A stretch of 33,263 bases of DNA. It comes from Methylobacterium sp. J-070. Lineage in GTDB: Bacteria; Pseudomonadota; Alphaproteobacteria; Rhizobiales; Beijerinckiaceae. Position 1 is the stretch's first letter. Each line of letters starts with the position of its first letter. Shown in pieces: positions 1 through 8,130 of this stretch. Below the pieces are notes generated by a model. It did no database searches and was not told where the DNA came from. It saw nothing but the letters and a program-made list of their open reading frames with translations. The position numbers and the translations under genes were made by a program. Location: contig NZ_JAKSXX010000231.1 in assembly GCF_022829385.1 (NCBI RefSeq), positions 1 to 33,263 on the forward strand, written 5' to 3'.

Positions 1-1
1 C

Positions 2-394
2 GAGATGAAGCTCCTGGCCGATCAGGCCAAGGCGGCCACCGGCCAGGTGCGCGGGCTCCTGGGCGAGATCCAGCGGGGGATCAACACCTCGGTGATGCTG
101 ACCGAGGAGGCGGTCAAGCGCGCGGCGGCCGGCAAGACCCGTTCGGACACGACGCAGCGGACCATCGAGGAGATCACCGCCAAAGTGGAAGAGGGTGCTC
201 AGGTCTTCCAGCAGATCATCGCTTCCACCAATCAACAGCAGCTCGGCATCGAGCAGGTGATGGGTGCCCTGCAGAACATCCGGCAGGCGAGCCAGCAGAC
301 GGCGGCCGGCACGCGGCAGGTCGAGACGGCCTCCGCCAACCTGACGGAGCTGTCACAGGCGCTCATGGCCCTCGCTGAACGCTATCGGCACTAG
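2..394 (+). CDS. Methyl-accepting chemotaxis protein, C-terminal fragment (5' end outside window)
   Basis: The reading frame is open from the first bases of the window, so the start lies upstream. The 130 visible residues are a continuous Ala/Gln/Glu-rich helix of the kind that forms the descending arm of the cytoplasmic signalling hairpin of chemoreceptors. It opens with the 'KLLADQAKAAT' type segment that follows the hairpin tip, then 'TTQRTIEEI' and 'IIASTNQQQLGIEQVMGAL' segments typical of the methylation-helix region, and ends in ERYRH. It carries no CheR-tethering pentapeptide. It would pass ligand or redox information to CheA/CheW. The sensor and membrane parts are not in view, so the ligand cannot be guessed. 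Its stop overlaps the convergent neighbour's stop. Confidence 0.85.
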   Translation, partial: EMKLLADQAKAATGQVRGLLGEIQRGINTSVMLTEEAVKRAAAGKTRSDTTQRTIEEITAKVEEGAQVFQQIIASTNQQQLGIEQVMGALQNIRQASQQTAAGTRQVETASANLTELSQALMALAERYRH

Positions 395-765
395 GCATTT
401 GTCGGTACCCGCTCCGACGCCTCGGGCTGGTTTGCTCCCGATTGAGCGGCTTCCGACAAGAAGACCCGACCACGGGCAATGAACACGTCGATCTGCACGA
501 TGCCATCGTTGATCGCCGTGATGAGATTGGCATGGGCCGCGTCGAACTGAGGGTCGGCGCTTGGCTCGCGGCTACGCAGATCGGCGAGCACCGCCGTCAT
601 CTGATCGCGCTGCGCTCGCAGATCCGCGAGGATCACCTCAGCCCGTGCCGCCTGCAGGCTCGTCGCTTGGCCGCTGACGAGCAGCTCCACGGCAGCGACA
701 TCTACCCGGTCGAGCGCGGCTTGCTTCTGACCTCTCCTGCGTAGCGGGATGATGCCTTCGCTCAT
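391..765 (-). CDS. Hypothetical helical protein
   Basis: This is an unrecognised protein of about 124 residues starting MSEGIIPLRRRGQKQ. It is largely helical by composition (Ala, Arg, Asp, Gln, Leu), with a likely amphipathic stretch around 'EVILADLRAQRDQMTAVLADL' and no signal peptide or membrane segment. The start at 765 is preceded by AGGA, but only three bases away. In-frame starts at 786 and 828 would add 7 or 21 residues. The gene converges on the chemoreceptor gene and the two stop codons share the tetranucleotide CTAG. It could equally be a small regulatory partner or an orphan; no function is assigned. Confidence 0.55.
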   Translation of the reverse strand: MSEGIIPLRRRGQKQAALDRVDVAAVELLVSGQATSLQAARAEVILADLRAQRDQMTAVLADLRSREPSADPQFDAAHANLITAINDGIVQIDVFIARGRVFLSEAAQSGANQPEASERVPTNA

Positions 766-1265
766 GATCCTGCGCCCGCTCAGCATTGAGCCGACGCGCG
801 GCGCACCTGCTCTGGTCACTCGATACACGTGTGGTGCGAACGAGCGTCAATGCCTGTCCTTATCAACACGTCTCATTCCCCGGCGTGCCCATCTGCAGAT
901 AGCGTTCGGCATATCGTCCGCGCGCAGACCCTCACCGCATGGCTCGGTCGCCTCTACCGCTCGCGAGAATTCTCATTCGGTCTGATCGGCCGAGGTCGAC
1001 CGCTGCCCCTCGGCAGCTTATTCAAGGATGCCGTGCTTTGGATGGGACGCTCAAAGGCGGCGGCCGGGGACACCTGACGTCGTCACCCAGAACGGCGCGC
1101 AGATGCGGAAGGCGGACCGGGCGCTGCGTGAAGCGGTCTGCTCAGGGGCCGAACTGGAGGAAGCCGGCTGTTCAGTTCTCGTGCGAAACCGCACCGTCAA
1201 ATACTGAAGATACCGACATGATCCTTATGACCGGGCCACATCGAGGCTTGGAATAGGAGGAAATC
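766..1265. other. 500-bp stretch with no supported gene
   Basis: Short open frames occur on both strands, but none has a convincing start, composition or family resemblance. The right end, from about 1190, turns AT-richer and should hold the promoter of the small secreted protein at 1266. I could not identify clear -35/-10 elements by eye. Confidence 0.5.
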
Positions 1266-1520
1266 ATGAAGATATTCAATATTGATCGTAGGATCCTGGC
1301 TATTGCTGCTGCTGGATCCATCATGGTCGTCAGTGCGCAGGCCGCTCCGATCAGCGGTGCACCGGCTGCGGATCTGTTAGCCAAGCAAAACGTGGTCGAA
1401 AACGTGGCGACCTACTGCTACAACCGAGCCACGGGCCAGTTTAAGCATTGGGGTCCCTGCACCGCTATGTTTCGCACCTGCGGATATTACGGATGCAGGT
1501 TGGAAAGGCGCTTCTGGTAA
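1266..1520 (+). CDS. Small secreted Cys-containing protein
   Basis: This 84-residue protein is preceded by a strong Shine-Dalgarno (TAGGAGG, 5 nt from ATG). Residues 1-26 form a Sec signal peptide: a Lys/Arg start, a hydrophobic core around ILAIAAAGSIMVV, and a SAQA-A cleavage site. The mature part is about 58 residues, with four cysteines in 'YCYNRATGQFKHWGPC' and 'FRTCGYYGC' that could form two disulfides in the periplasm. Codon use is noticeably more AT-rich than in neighbouring genes (for example AAG ATA TTC AAT ATT GAT). An intrinsic terminator lies 36 bp after the stop, so it is probably monocistronic. No family is recognised. Confidence 0.8.
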   Translation: MKIFNIDRRILAIAAAGSIMVVSAQAAPISGAPAADLLAKQNVVENVATYCYNRATGQFKHWGPCTAMFRTCGYYGCRLERRFW

Positions 1521-1556
1521 GCGGATGGAAGATCTTTCAATTAGAGTTAGCATCTC

Positions 1557-1588
1557 AGCCCCGCCGGCAGCCGCCGCGCGGGGCTTTT
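1557..1588 (+). terminator. Intrinsic terminator after the secreted-protein gene
   Basis: AGCCCCGC (1557-1564) pairs perfectly with GCGGGGCT (1578-1585) across a 13-nt loop and is followed by a short T run. It sits just downstream of the 1266-1520 gene on the same strand. Confidence 0.8.
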
Positions 1589-1676
1589 CCGTGCTCAGCA
1601 TCACTCAATTGTGGGATGCGGCCTCGGGACGCGAGCGCTACATTCTGGCCATTGATTCCCCTGTAGAGACCACCTC

Positions 1677-1714
1677 AGCCCGCCCGGCCCAGCGCCACGG
1701 CGGGCTTTTCTTTG
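1677..1714 (+). terminator. Second intrinsic terminator in tandem
   Basis: AGCCCGCC (1677-1684) pairs with GGCGGGCT (1699-1706) and is followed by TTTTCTTTG. It lies 120 bp after the first terminator and shares its flank ('CCTCAGCC' against 'TCTCAGCC'). No gene lies between the two, so it either backs up the first or ends a short RNA starting between them. Confidence 0.75.
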
Positions 1715-1810
1715 TCGAGTGCGCTGCTAACCTATAACGGCGCACTCCCATCCGTCCTCGGGGGCGCACAACCTTGGCCCGCCCGGTCTGCCGGCGCGGA
1801 CTGTTTTGTT

Positions 1811-2050
1811 TCAGGGCTTGCGAGCGCCGGCTGCCTTCCAACTCTGACCGATCTCGTGGATCATCAGAATTGCGCCCGACGTCGAGACGGTCGGGTGAAC
1901 CAAGACGTCGTCCTTGGCGGCCTGAACCACGCCTGCAGCATCTTCTCGGGTGATCAGCCCCTTGGTGATCAGCAGTTCGCCCGGCCAGGAGACCTGCATA
2001 CCGCTGGCCATCGAAACCAAACGCGCGTCGCGCCCCCGGAAGTTCGACAT
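1811..2050 (-). CDS. Small hypothetical protein
   Basis: This 79-residue protein starts MSNFRGRDARLVSM behind a purine-rich ribosome-binding site (GAGAGGGA, about 5 nt upstream). It has no membrane segment. The central part, 'LLITKGLITREDAAGVVQAA', reads like a compact helical segment, followed by 'ILMIHEIGQSWK'. No family is recognised. It is divergent from the DUF6894-like gene at 2231, and the 180 bp between them could carry both promoters. The evidence is the start context and protein-like composition. Confidence 0.6.
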   Translation of the reverse strand: MSNFRGRDARLVSMASGMQVSWPGELLITKGLITREDAAGVVQAAKDDVLVHPTVSTSGAILMIHEIGQSWKAAGARKP

Positions 2051-2230
2051 CGTCGGTCCCTCTCGGGCGCACCGCCTCCCGCTCGGGTCGCCTGAGTCGG
2101 CCGCCCGATCACGGCCCGGTCACCGTCACCGTCCATCCTACTCTCCAACTTGCACTGCGTATCGGTTCGGCTCATCGAACCGTTGCCCGCATCTCGGGTT
2201 TGCGAAGGGGGCCTGATCAAGGAGGCGCGA

Positions 2231-2461
2231 GTGTCGCGTTACTTCATCGGCACAGCCAACGGCGTCAAGGTCATGGACGAGGAAGGCGTCGAGGTATCGA
2301 GCGACGAAGCCCTGCGCACGATGCTCCGGCATACTCTGACGGCGATCTTGCATGACGAAGGGCACCGCACAGGCGTCAACGAGATTACAGCCAAGGCTTA
2401 CGATGAGGCCGGCCAACTCGTCATGCAGGCGCGAGCCACCTTCTCCATCACGGGTCCGTAG
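2231..2461 (+). CDS. DUF6894-like small protein
   Basis: I chose the GTG at 2231 because it sits 5 nt after a consensus AAGGAGG and gives the typical family opening VSRYFIGTANGVKVMDEEG. That is the aromatic 'RYF' strand, a 'DG/NG' turn and a 'DEEG' turn. The full 76 residues match the size of the DUF6894 family, which is very common in Methylobacterium and Bradyrhizobium. A longer frame back to 2150 exists but lacks a ribosome-binding site. The function of the family is unknown. It is expected to be a small cytoplasmic alpha/beta protein, with a helix at 'EALRTMLRHTLTAIL' and a closing strand 'QARATFSI'. Confidence 0.75.
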   Translation: MSRYFIGTANGVKVMDEEGVEVSSDEALRTMLRHTLTAILHDEGHRTGVNEITAKAYDEAGQLVMQARATFSITGP

Positions 2462-2589
2462 GGCGCCCCGGCTCACACGCTGGTGAAATCGGACGCTTCC
2501 CCGCCTCGTGAGCAGATCGGGGCGGGGCCGAGCGGCGGTACAGCGGGTGGCGGATGGCACGAGCGGATGAAGCCTTCCCACCTAGGCTG

Positions 2590-3240
2590 TCAGCGCTGCA
2601 CGGCCTCGATGTCGTCCTCGTAGATCGAGTCCGGCTGGCAGGCGTGCCAATCTTTCTTCTCTTCGGTCTGTCCCGGGATCGGGGCGTAGACCTCGATGCG
2701 GCCGATGCGAGCGAGGAAGACCCGGTGAGAGCTCAGCGTAACGAGTTGGCGGCCGATGGGGCTCGCAGCGTCGAACAGGGGAAGCCCAACGCCGGACCGG
2801 AGGCAGGCGATGGCCTCCGGGTCGCTCGCGCGCACGCAGGCATCGACCGCCAGGAGGCCGAGGCCCAAGTCGAACAGGATGGCGTCGCGGTCCCGTTTGC
2901 GGGCGGCGTCCCGGTCCGGGCCGAGCTCCGTCACCACGCCGCGCCGCTTCATCGCGCAACTCGCGCCTGGCAGGCAAAGGGCGACGGCGTGGTTCCAGCC
3001 GGTCGCGACGGCGGTCTCGTAGGCGACCGGACGTAGGTCGGGACTGGGAGCGAGCGCGATGGTGCCCCGCTCCGTCGACAGGCCCATGCGCCCATCCGGC
3101 AGCGGCGACGTGGCTTCGTCGGGATCGCGCATGAACTCGGCGATGGCCCCGAAGCTGCCGAGGCTCCAGGCGGTGCCGGGATCCGCCAATGCCTCGCGCA
3201 GCAAGGCAGTGACCGCCTCAGCCTGCGATGATGGCGTCAT
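2590..3240 (-). CDS. DUF6925-like hypothetical protein
   Basis: This 216-residue cytoplasmic protein starts at 3240 behind GGAGG (AGACGGAGGAATGCG then ATG). It contains 'GWNHAVALCLP', 'GVVTELGPDRDA', 'RDAILFDLGLG' with 'VDACVR', 'PLFDAASP' and 'HRVFLARIGRIEVYAPIPG', the hallmark pieces of a family I recall as DUF6925 from methylobacteria. That label is from memory and is tentative. The function is unknown. The frame is intact although everything upstream on this strand is broken, and its start overlaps the 3' end of the ABC ATPase remnant by 23 bp. It was therefore probably co-transcribed with an iron/heme-type uptake operon. Confidence 0.7.
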   Translation of the reverse strand: MTPSSQAEAVTALLREALADPGTAWSLGSFGAIAEFMRDPDEATSPLPDGRMGLSTERGTIALAPSPDLRPVAYETAVATGWNHAVALCLPGASCAMKRRGVVTELGPDRDAARKRDRDAILFDLGLGLLAVDACVRASDPEAIACLRSGVGLPLFDAASPIGRQLVTLSSHRVFLARIGRIEVYAPIPGQTEEKKDWHACQPDSIYEDDIEAVQR

Positions 3241-3729
3241 CGCATTCCTCCGTCTGAGCCCCGGACCGCGCCCAGGGCAGGATGTATCGTGTTCCGTCCG
3301 AAGCCCAGCCCCGCTCGGCCGTGACGCCGTACACCCCGGCGAGCAGGACTTCGGTCAAGGCTTCCTCCGGGGTTCCGTCCGCCACGAGGCGGCCACCGGC
3401 CAGCACGACGATGCGGTCGCAGAACCGGGCCGCGAGCGTCAGATCGTGCTGCACGGCCACGACACCGGTCCCGTCCCGCGCGATGGCCGGAGCAGCGCCA
3501 TGGCATCGAGCTGGTGCGCCGGGTCGAGGGCCGTGACCGGCTCATCGACGAGAAGCCACGGCGCCTCGACCGCCAGAGCCCTGCCGAGCAACGCGCGCAT
3601 GCGCTCGCCCGAGGAGAGGGTCAGCTCGGCTCGGTCAGCGAGGTGGAGGATGTCTGTGCGCACCATCGTCCGTGCGACCGCGGCTTCGTCGGCCTCGGTC
3701 GGGGATGCGAAGGCCCAGCGCGCCGTCAT
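3218..3729 (-). pseudogene. Heme/iron ABC transporter ATPase, 5'-truncated and frameshifted
   Basis: The fragment resembles the C-terminal two thirds of a FecE/HmuV-type ATPase. It contains the signature region with LSSGE in place of LSGGE, the Walker B region 'PWLLVDEPVTALDPAHQLDAMALLR', the H-loop 'QHDLTLAARFCDRIVVLAGGRLVADG' and a C-terminal 'VYGVTAERGW'. The first two lie in one frame (3439-3729) and the last two in another (3218-3460). Inserting one base near 3487 restores a continuous 'LLRAIARDGTGVVAVQHDL'. The Walker A third is missing altogether and is replaced by a fragment of another transporter gene. The product cannot bind ATP normally, so this is called a pseudogene. Confidence 0.8.
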
Positions 3730-3900
3730 CGACGACGATCAGGTCCGGGTTCGCCAGGGCCGCGGCTTCGAGGGGCACCTGCCCGAAGCGGTCACGCCCG
3801 ATCTCGGCCGAGACGTTGACGAGGCCGGCGGCGCGGATCAGCGCGTCCGCTGCGCCGCCGGTACCATCGTCATCGCCCGTCACCGCCATGGCCGCGTCGG
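3718..3900 (-). pseudogene. ABC substrate-binding protein (BtuF/HmuT-type) internal fragment
   Basis: Translation on the minus strand gives 'GGAADALIRAAGLVNVSAEIGRDRFGQ', then 'VPLEAAALANPDLIVVDD'. This is the pattern of the second lobe of periplasmic binding proteins for hemin, cobalamin or siderophores ('AADALIRLAGG.N', then '..PLS.EAL....PDVI'). It starts and ends abruptly: a different ORF precedes it, and after VVDD the sequence jumps into the ATPase remnant. No permease gene lies between them, although such operons usually run binding protein-permease-ATPase. I infer a deletion that fused the two. Borders are approximate. Confidence 0.65.
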
Positions 3901-4106
3901 TTGGTGGCGGGAAACGCCACCACGGTGCCCCCATCGACGACGGGGCGGCGGCAAGCGCGTTCGACCAGGATCTCGTCCCCGGTCTCGATCTCCACCTGCA
4001 CGGCCCCCAACAGGTCCGCGAAGGTCGCGCCGTCGAGATGCCGGCGGAGGCGCATCAGGCCGGCGACCACCTCGGCGATGCCCGCGTCGGCGTCGGCCTC
4101 ACTCAT
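3870..4106 (-). CDS. Small ORF coupled to the FtsH-like gene, probably truncated
   Basis: This is a 78-residue frame beginning MSEADADAGIAEVVAGL, with a helical region 'VAGLMRLRRHLDGATFADLLGAVQVEIETGDEILVE'. Its ATG overlaps the stop of the protease-like gene by 8 bp (ATGAGTGA) and is preceded by GGGAGG, which suggests translational coupling. The last 12-15 residues (NRRGHGGDGR) overlap the binding-protein fragment in another frame and look non-native, so the original C-terminus is probably lost. No family is recognised. Its position suggests it was an accessory of the AAA protease. Confidence 0.45.
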   Translation of the reverse strand: MSEADADAGIAEVVAGLMRLRRHLDGATFADLLGAVQVEIETGDEILVERACRRPVVDGGTVVAFPATNRRGHGGDGR

Positions 4107-5766
4107 GGGGACCTCCCACCGTCGCCGCCGCGCCGTCTACGCGGTTATCGGACCCTGGCACCCCGATGATGCGGCGGACCTCGTCGCCACCGAGGACGCG
4201 CTTCTCAACGAGTTGCTTCGCCAGCCTCTCGATCAGGCCTTCGTTCCGGCGGACGAAATCCCGGGCGATGCCATAAAGGCGGTCGAGGTCCGTCTCGACC
4301 GTCTTCCTGAAGGCGGGATCCATCTTGACGAGAAAGAGAGCCTCGGCTTGGTCGCCCCGGTACAGCAGGGTCTGTCCCAGGCCCCAGGTACAGTGCTTTC
4401 CCGCGACCAGAGCGGTGGCATGCGCCAAGTCCGATCCCGGCCCACCGGCGCAGCCCGACGTGATGCGCCCCCAATGTTCGTCCGCGGCGCGGCCGGCGAG
4501 GATGGAGACTGCGAGCGCGTCGAGCTCGGCGGCATCCATCATCGTGACATCGCGCAGCTTCGCCGAGGTGCGTGCCGCGAAAGCGCCGCGCGCGACAAGG
4601 GAAACGCTGGTCACCCTTCCTACGAGGAGCATGGTCGTACCGGCGGCGTGCGCACTTTCGTGCCGCGCCGTCGCCAGAAGTTGTTCGGACGTTCGGGTTT
4701 CCCGGGGTGCGATCTGCCCAAGCAGGTCTGCTGGGACCATGGCGCGGCCTTCCGCCCGGGCGGCCATGCGCGCGCCTGCGGCCCATCCGGCGATCTCGGC
4801 GCCGGTCGCCCCAGCGCCGATGGCCGCCATTGGCCTGAGGTCATGGCCAGCGAGGTCCCCTGCGAGGTGCTGACGCAGGATGGCCCTCGATGGCGACCTC
4901 GTCCGGCAGGTTGATGTGCACCAGCCGGTCGAGGCGTCCCGGGCGCGTCAAGGCCGGGTCGAGGCGCGCAGGATAGTTGGTCGCCCCGATGATAATTAGG
5001 CGCGAGGCCGGGCTAAACACCGCACCGTCGAGGAGGGTGAGCACGTGGGCCGTAACCGCGCTCCAATACTCGCGAAACCGGACGTCCGAATTTTCACGGG
5101 ACGGCAAGCAGTCGATTTCGTAAAATAGCAGAATGCCTCCAAGTTGCGAGGCCTCTTGAAACACTTCATCGATCTTCTTGCAGATCTCGTTCAGGTAATC
5201 ACCGGTCTGCGCGAACCACGAAGACACGCTGGTGACGCTGAGATGTAAGCCAAGCGACTTTGCTAGGCTTCGGGCATAGGTCGTCTTACTTGTGCCGGGA
5301 TTTCCTGAAAGTACGATGTGCTTTCGTTCGATGGAGGAAAAACTCTTTTCTCTGCGCCGATACGCCTTCATGGCCTCGATCAGGGCGAGCCCGTGCTCCA
5401 TCGCCCCGCCGGAATAGCCGTGCGCATCCTCCAAGAACGGCACGTCTGCCAGGTCCTCCGCCCCGCTTCGCTTCGAGGCCGAGGCCGTTCTCAGGCGTCG
5501 CACGCAGTCCCGCGGCGCGCTGCCCTTGCGGATGCAGCTCGCGATCTCGTCGAGGCCGAGGCCGAGGACCACGTCGTCGGGCAGGCGTCCGACCGAGCGG
5601 CCGGTGGCGAGCCCGATGGCCGCCCGCAGCGCCTTCGCGGTCGGCGGGCCGACGTAGATGCGCAGGTCGGCGGCGGCGACGAGGGCGGCGGGAAGCCTGC
5701 GCGCACAGCAGCGGCCAGGATGGGAATAGGTGTCGGCAGCCCTACCGTGACGCCCGAGACCTGCAT
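4099..5766 (-). pseudogene. FtsH-like AAA ATPase/M41 peptidase with two frameshifts
   Basis: The reconstructed product has an N-terminal region, an AAA module and a zinc peptidase. The AAA module has Walker A 'GNPGTSKTT' at about 5279-5305, a sensor-like 'IIIGATNYPARLDPALTRPGR' and an arginine-finger region. The peptidase has HESAH at 4648-4662, fitting the HExxH of M41. The reading frame breaks twice: one base is missing near 5696 (N-terminus, 'ILAAAVRAG' to 'LPAALVAAAD') and one is extra near 4883 ('DEVAIEG' to 'ILRQHLAGDLAG'). The Walker B Asp is Tyr (TAC at 5120-5122; 'LLFYEID' for 'LLFIDEID'-type). The start at 5766 has GGAG upstream; an alternative TTG lies at 5787. FtsH-type enzymes unfold and degrade membrane or misfolded proteins; this copy should be inactive. 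Confidence 0.8.
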
Positions 5767-5960
5767 GCGCTCGCTCCACGAATCCAACAGAACAAAATTG
5801 GAACATGCTGCGTCGGTTCCGCCAAGCGGTCACGCTTGCGAAATCATGTCCGTGTGGACGAGTGTGGATAACGCGATTGCGAGCTTGACCGGTCGCTGCG
5901 TGCCCCGGCCGGTTTGGCGATGGCCGTTCGGCCATGCATCATCCGATATCGAGCAGATAC

Positions 5961-6428
5961 ATGCGGACCTTGGCCGGGACCCTGGCGGCACTCATCCTCA
6001 CCCTCCCGCCTGCCTATGCGGCCGGGGACTTCCCCCTGGCCTCGTGCAAGGGCTGGAACGGCACGGTGACCGAGCGTGACGGCATCGACACGGCCCATGC
6101 CACGATGCGCGGCATCGTCACGAAGGCCGACCTGCAGGAGTATTGCGAACGCGACCCCGGCGGGGAGACCAAGCAGTACGGCGGGAAGCTCACGAAGGCG
6201 CAGTGCGTGGAGGGCTACCTCCGGACCGAGACGAGGGCGGTCCTCTCGGCGGACGCCAATTGTCGAGCCGGAACGGTGAGCTATCGTGCCGGCGGCGGCA
6301 AGACGATGCGTCTCCGGTTCCCCCTCGGACCCGATGGCGACACGTCGTGCGCCTCCGGAAACCCCCCGATGATCGAGCAGTTCAAGATGCTGTGTCCGGC
6401 CGCCGCCAAGCGCCTCAAGGTGGAATGA
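5961..6428 (+). CDS. Secreted hypothetical protein
   Basis: The protein is 155 residues from the ATG at 5961 (MRTLAGTL...). The frame also opens at 5934, adding nine residues (MHHPISSRY), and neither start has a clear ribosome-binding site. Residues 1-21 form a signal peptide ending PAYAA-GDF. The mature domain has six cysteines spread through it ('ASCKGW', 'EYCERD', 'AQCVEGY', 'ANCRAG', 'TSCASG', 'MLCPAAA'), consistent with a disulfide-bonded periplasmic protein. It is divergent from the protease pseudogene. No family is recognised. Confidence 0.7.
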   Translation: MRTLAGTLAALILTLPPAYAAGDFPLASCKGWNGTVTERDGIDTAHATMRGIVTKADLQEYCERDPGGETKQYGGKLTKAQCVEGYLRTETRAVLSADANCRAGTVSYRAGGGKTMRLRFPLGPDGDTSCASGNPPMIEQFKMLCPAAAKRLKVE

Positions 6429-6560
6429 GGCCGATCCTGCCGCACGGACCCAACCCCAGCCTCTCGCCACCCCAGCACGCCTGCAGCCAAGGCTTGGCCG
6501 AGTGCGCGGGCGGCGACCTGCACTTTGCCGAAGTCATGACCCGCAACTACGGGCACCATG

Positions 6561-7382
6561 TCATGGCCTTCCGGCGTCCGCCCGAACGGTGACGACCATC
6601 TCCGCCTGGAAGCTCGTGCATTCGTCGGAATGGCCGCGGGCGTTGCAGACGATGCGGGTGCGGCCCGTACGGTAATCGGCATGCCGATGAACGTGGCCGT
6701 GAACCCACAAGTCCGGGGCGCGCTCCTCGATCAGCCGCGTCAGGTCTGACGCGTCGCACCAGGCGAGATGGGCGAACCGCGATGGTAGGCTGTCCGGATG
6801 CGGCGCGTGATGGGTCACGATCACCGTCGAGCCGTCATGCGGCTGCGCCAGGTTAGCATCGAGGAAGGCGCGGGTCGCCCGGTGCATGGCCAGCACCGCC
6901 TCCGGCTCGATCCGGTCCCGGGACCTAGGCCCGGTGCGGATGCGGCGGTAGTCGACCATACTGTCGCGGCCCTGGGCCGAGCGGAAGGCGTGTGCCAGGG
7001 AGAATGACCCGAGCCGGAAGTCGGTCCAAAGCGTGCCGCCGAGGTAACGCACTCCCCCGAGCGTTACCGCGTCGTCCATCAGCAGGTGGATGCCATGGCG
7101 GGCGGCGATGTCCCTTCCGCGGGACATCTGGTCGGCGACGGTGTAGCGCTCCTCGCCCCGGTCCCACCAGAAGTCGTGGTTGCCTGGCACGTAGACGACC
7201 GGCACGCCGGGCATGCGCTCGGCAAGCCAGTCCAGCGCGCGGACGAGCGGCATGTGCACGTCACCAGCCACGACCGCGACGTCGAAGCCCCCGGCCGGCA
7301 TGTGATCGGCCGGGTCCCAGGCGTTCTCCGGCCAGTCCTGGTGCAGGTCGCTGAGCACCCATAGGCGCTGGATTCCGATCAC
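6561..7382 (-). CDS. Metallophosphoesterase (calcineurin-like), 273 aa
   Basis: All five metal-site motifs of the calcineurin-like fold are present: DLHQD near residue 12, GDVH near 40, GNHDFWW near 67, a HHAPH loop near 190 and GHVH near 228. The protein is cytoplasmic, with no signal peptide. The family hydrolyses phosphomono- or diesters with two metal ions; the substrate cannot be told from sequence. The GTG start overlaps the stop of the upstream phosphoesterase gene in the tetranucleotide GTGA, so the two are translated as a pair. The 3' end faces the secreted-protein gene. Confidence 0.88.
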   Translation of the reverse strand: MIGIQRLWVLSDLHQDWPENAWDPADHMPAGGFDVAVVAGDVHMPLVRALDWLAERMPGVPVVYVPGNHDFWWDRGEERYTVADQMSRGRDIAARHGIHLLMDDAVTLGGVRYLGGTLWTDFRLGSFSLAHAFRSAQGRDSMVDYRRIRTGPRSRDRIEPEAVLAMHRATRAFLDANLAQPHDGSTVIVTHHAPHPDSLPSRFAHLAWCDASDLTRLIEERAPDLWVHGHVHRHADYRTGRTRIVCNARGHSDECTSFQAEMVVTVRADAGRP

Positions 7383-7936
7383 GGTGCGCCTCCGTCACGG
7401 AGGGCATTCTCGGCGAAGCGCACGCGAATCTCGCCGAGGGTAACCGGTCGGAAGTCGAAGCAGTCGACGCCGACGTCGGTGCTGGCGGCGGTCCCGGGCA
7501 GGCTGCCGTGGGAGTGGCCGTAGAGGTGAATGTCGCCGCGGTGCATCCGGGGCCAGACCCGGCAGGCGTAGTGGAACATGAACACGCCGACGGGCGCGCC
7601 CGTCTCGGGGTCTGGCACCACGGTCCGGGCGACGTCAAAGACGGGCCCGTCCCATGGAAGACGAGCGCCGACCTTGTCGTGATTGCCCCGCACCAGGAAC
7701 TTCCGCCCGTTGAGGCGCGCAAAGATGCTACGGGCGCGGTCCTCGGGGCAGCGGTAGCAGAAGTCGCCGAGGTGCCAGACGGTGTCCTGCGGCTGCACGG
7801 CCGCGTTCCACCGGGCGATCAGCGCCTCGTCGTGCTCCTCGATGGTGGCGAACGGGCGGTTCAGCCCGAGGCGGTCCCCCAGGGTTGCCCTGTGATTCCA
7901 ATGGGTGTCTGAAACGAAGAGGGTGCGGGATGACAT
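7379..7936 (-). CDS. Metallophosphoesterase, small (185 aa)
   Basis: This is a second calcineurin-fold hydrolase, with SDTHWNH at the N-terminus (the D-x-H site), HLGDFCY (GD), VRGNHDK (GNHD), a FHYACRVW metal-ligand loop and YGHSHGS (GHSH). It is shorter than its neighbour and of the subfamily whose members begin 'FFVSDTHF.H'. These often resemble phage or plasmid-encoded phosphoesterases. It is the first gene of a two-gene minus-strand operon and is translationally coupled to the 273-aa enzyme. The two are not close copies of each other, so this is a functional pairing rather than a recent duplication. The substrate is unknown. Confidence 0.88.
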   Translation of the reverse strand: MSSRTLFVSDTHWNHRATLGDRLGLNRPFATIEEHDEALIARWNAAVQPQDTVWHLGDFCYRCPEDRARSIFARLNGRKFLVRGNHDKVGARLPWDGPVFDVARTVVPDPETGAPVGVFMFHYACRVWPRMHRGDIHLYGHSHGSLPGTAASTDVGVDCFDFRPVTLGEIRVRFAENALRDGGAP

Positions 7937-8130
7937 GCGGGCCTCACGCGGGCGCGGAGGCTCGGCACGCGGCGTGGCACTCCGGTATCAATCGGACGGA
8001 TGCTGAGCCGCGCGTTTCATGGTGAAGGATCTCCTGCGAGAGGGCGTTGATCGCCTGAACGCACTCGGTGCGCAAGGCGCCTAGGGCGGCGATACACAGT
8101 CATGATCACCCGCGATGTGTTCCGGGAACC

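Noticed and set aside
3059..4276. 405-aa plus-strand frame over the decayed ABC genes
   Set aside because: Arg/Pro/Ser-rich low-complexity translation without motifs; the minus strand carries the recognisable remnants.
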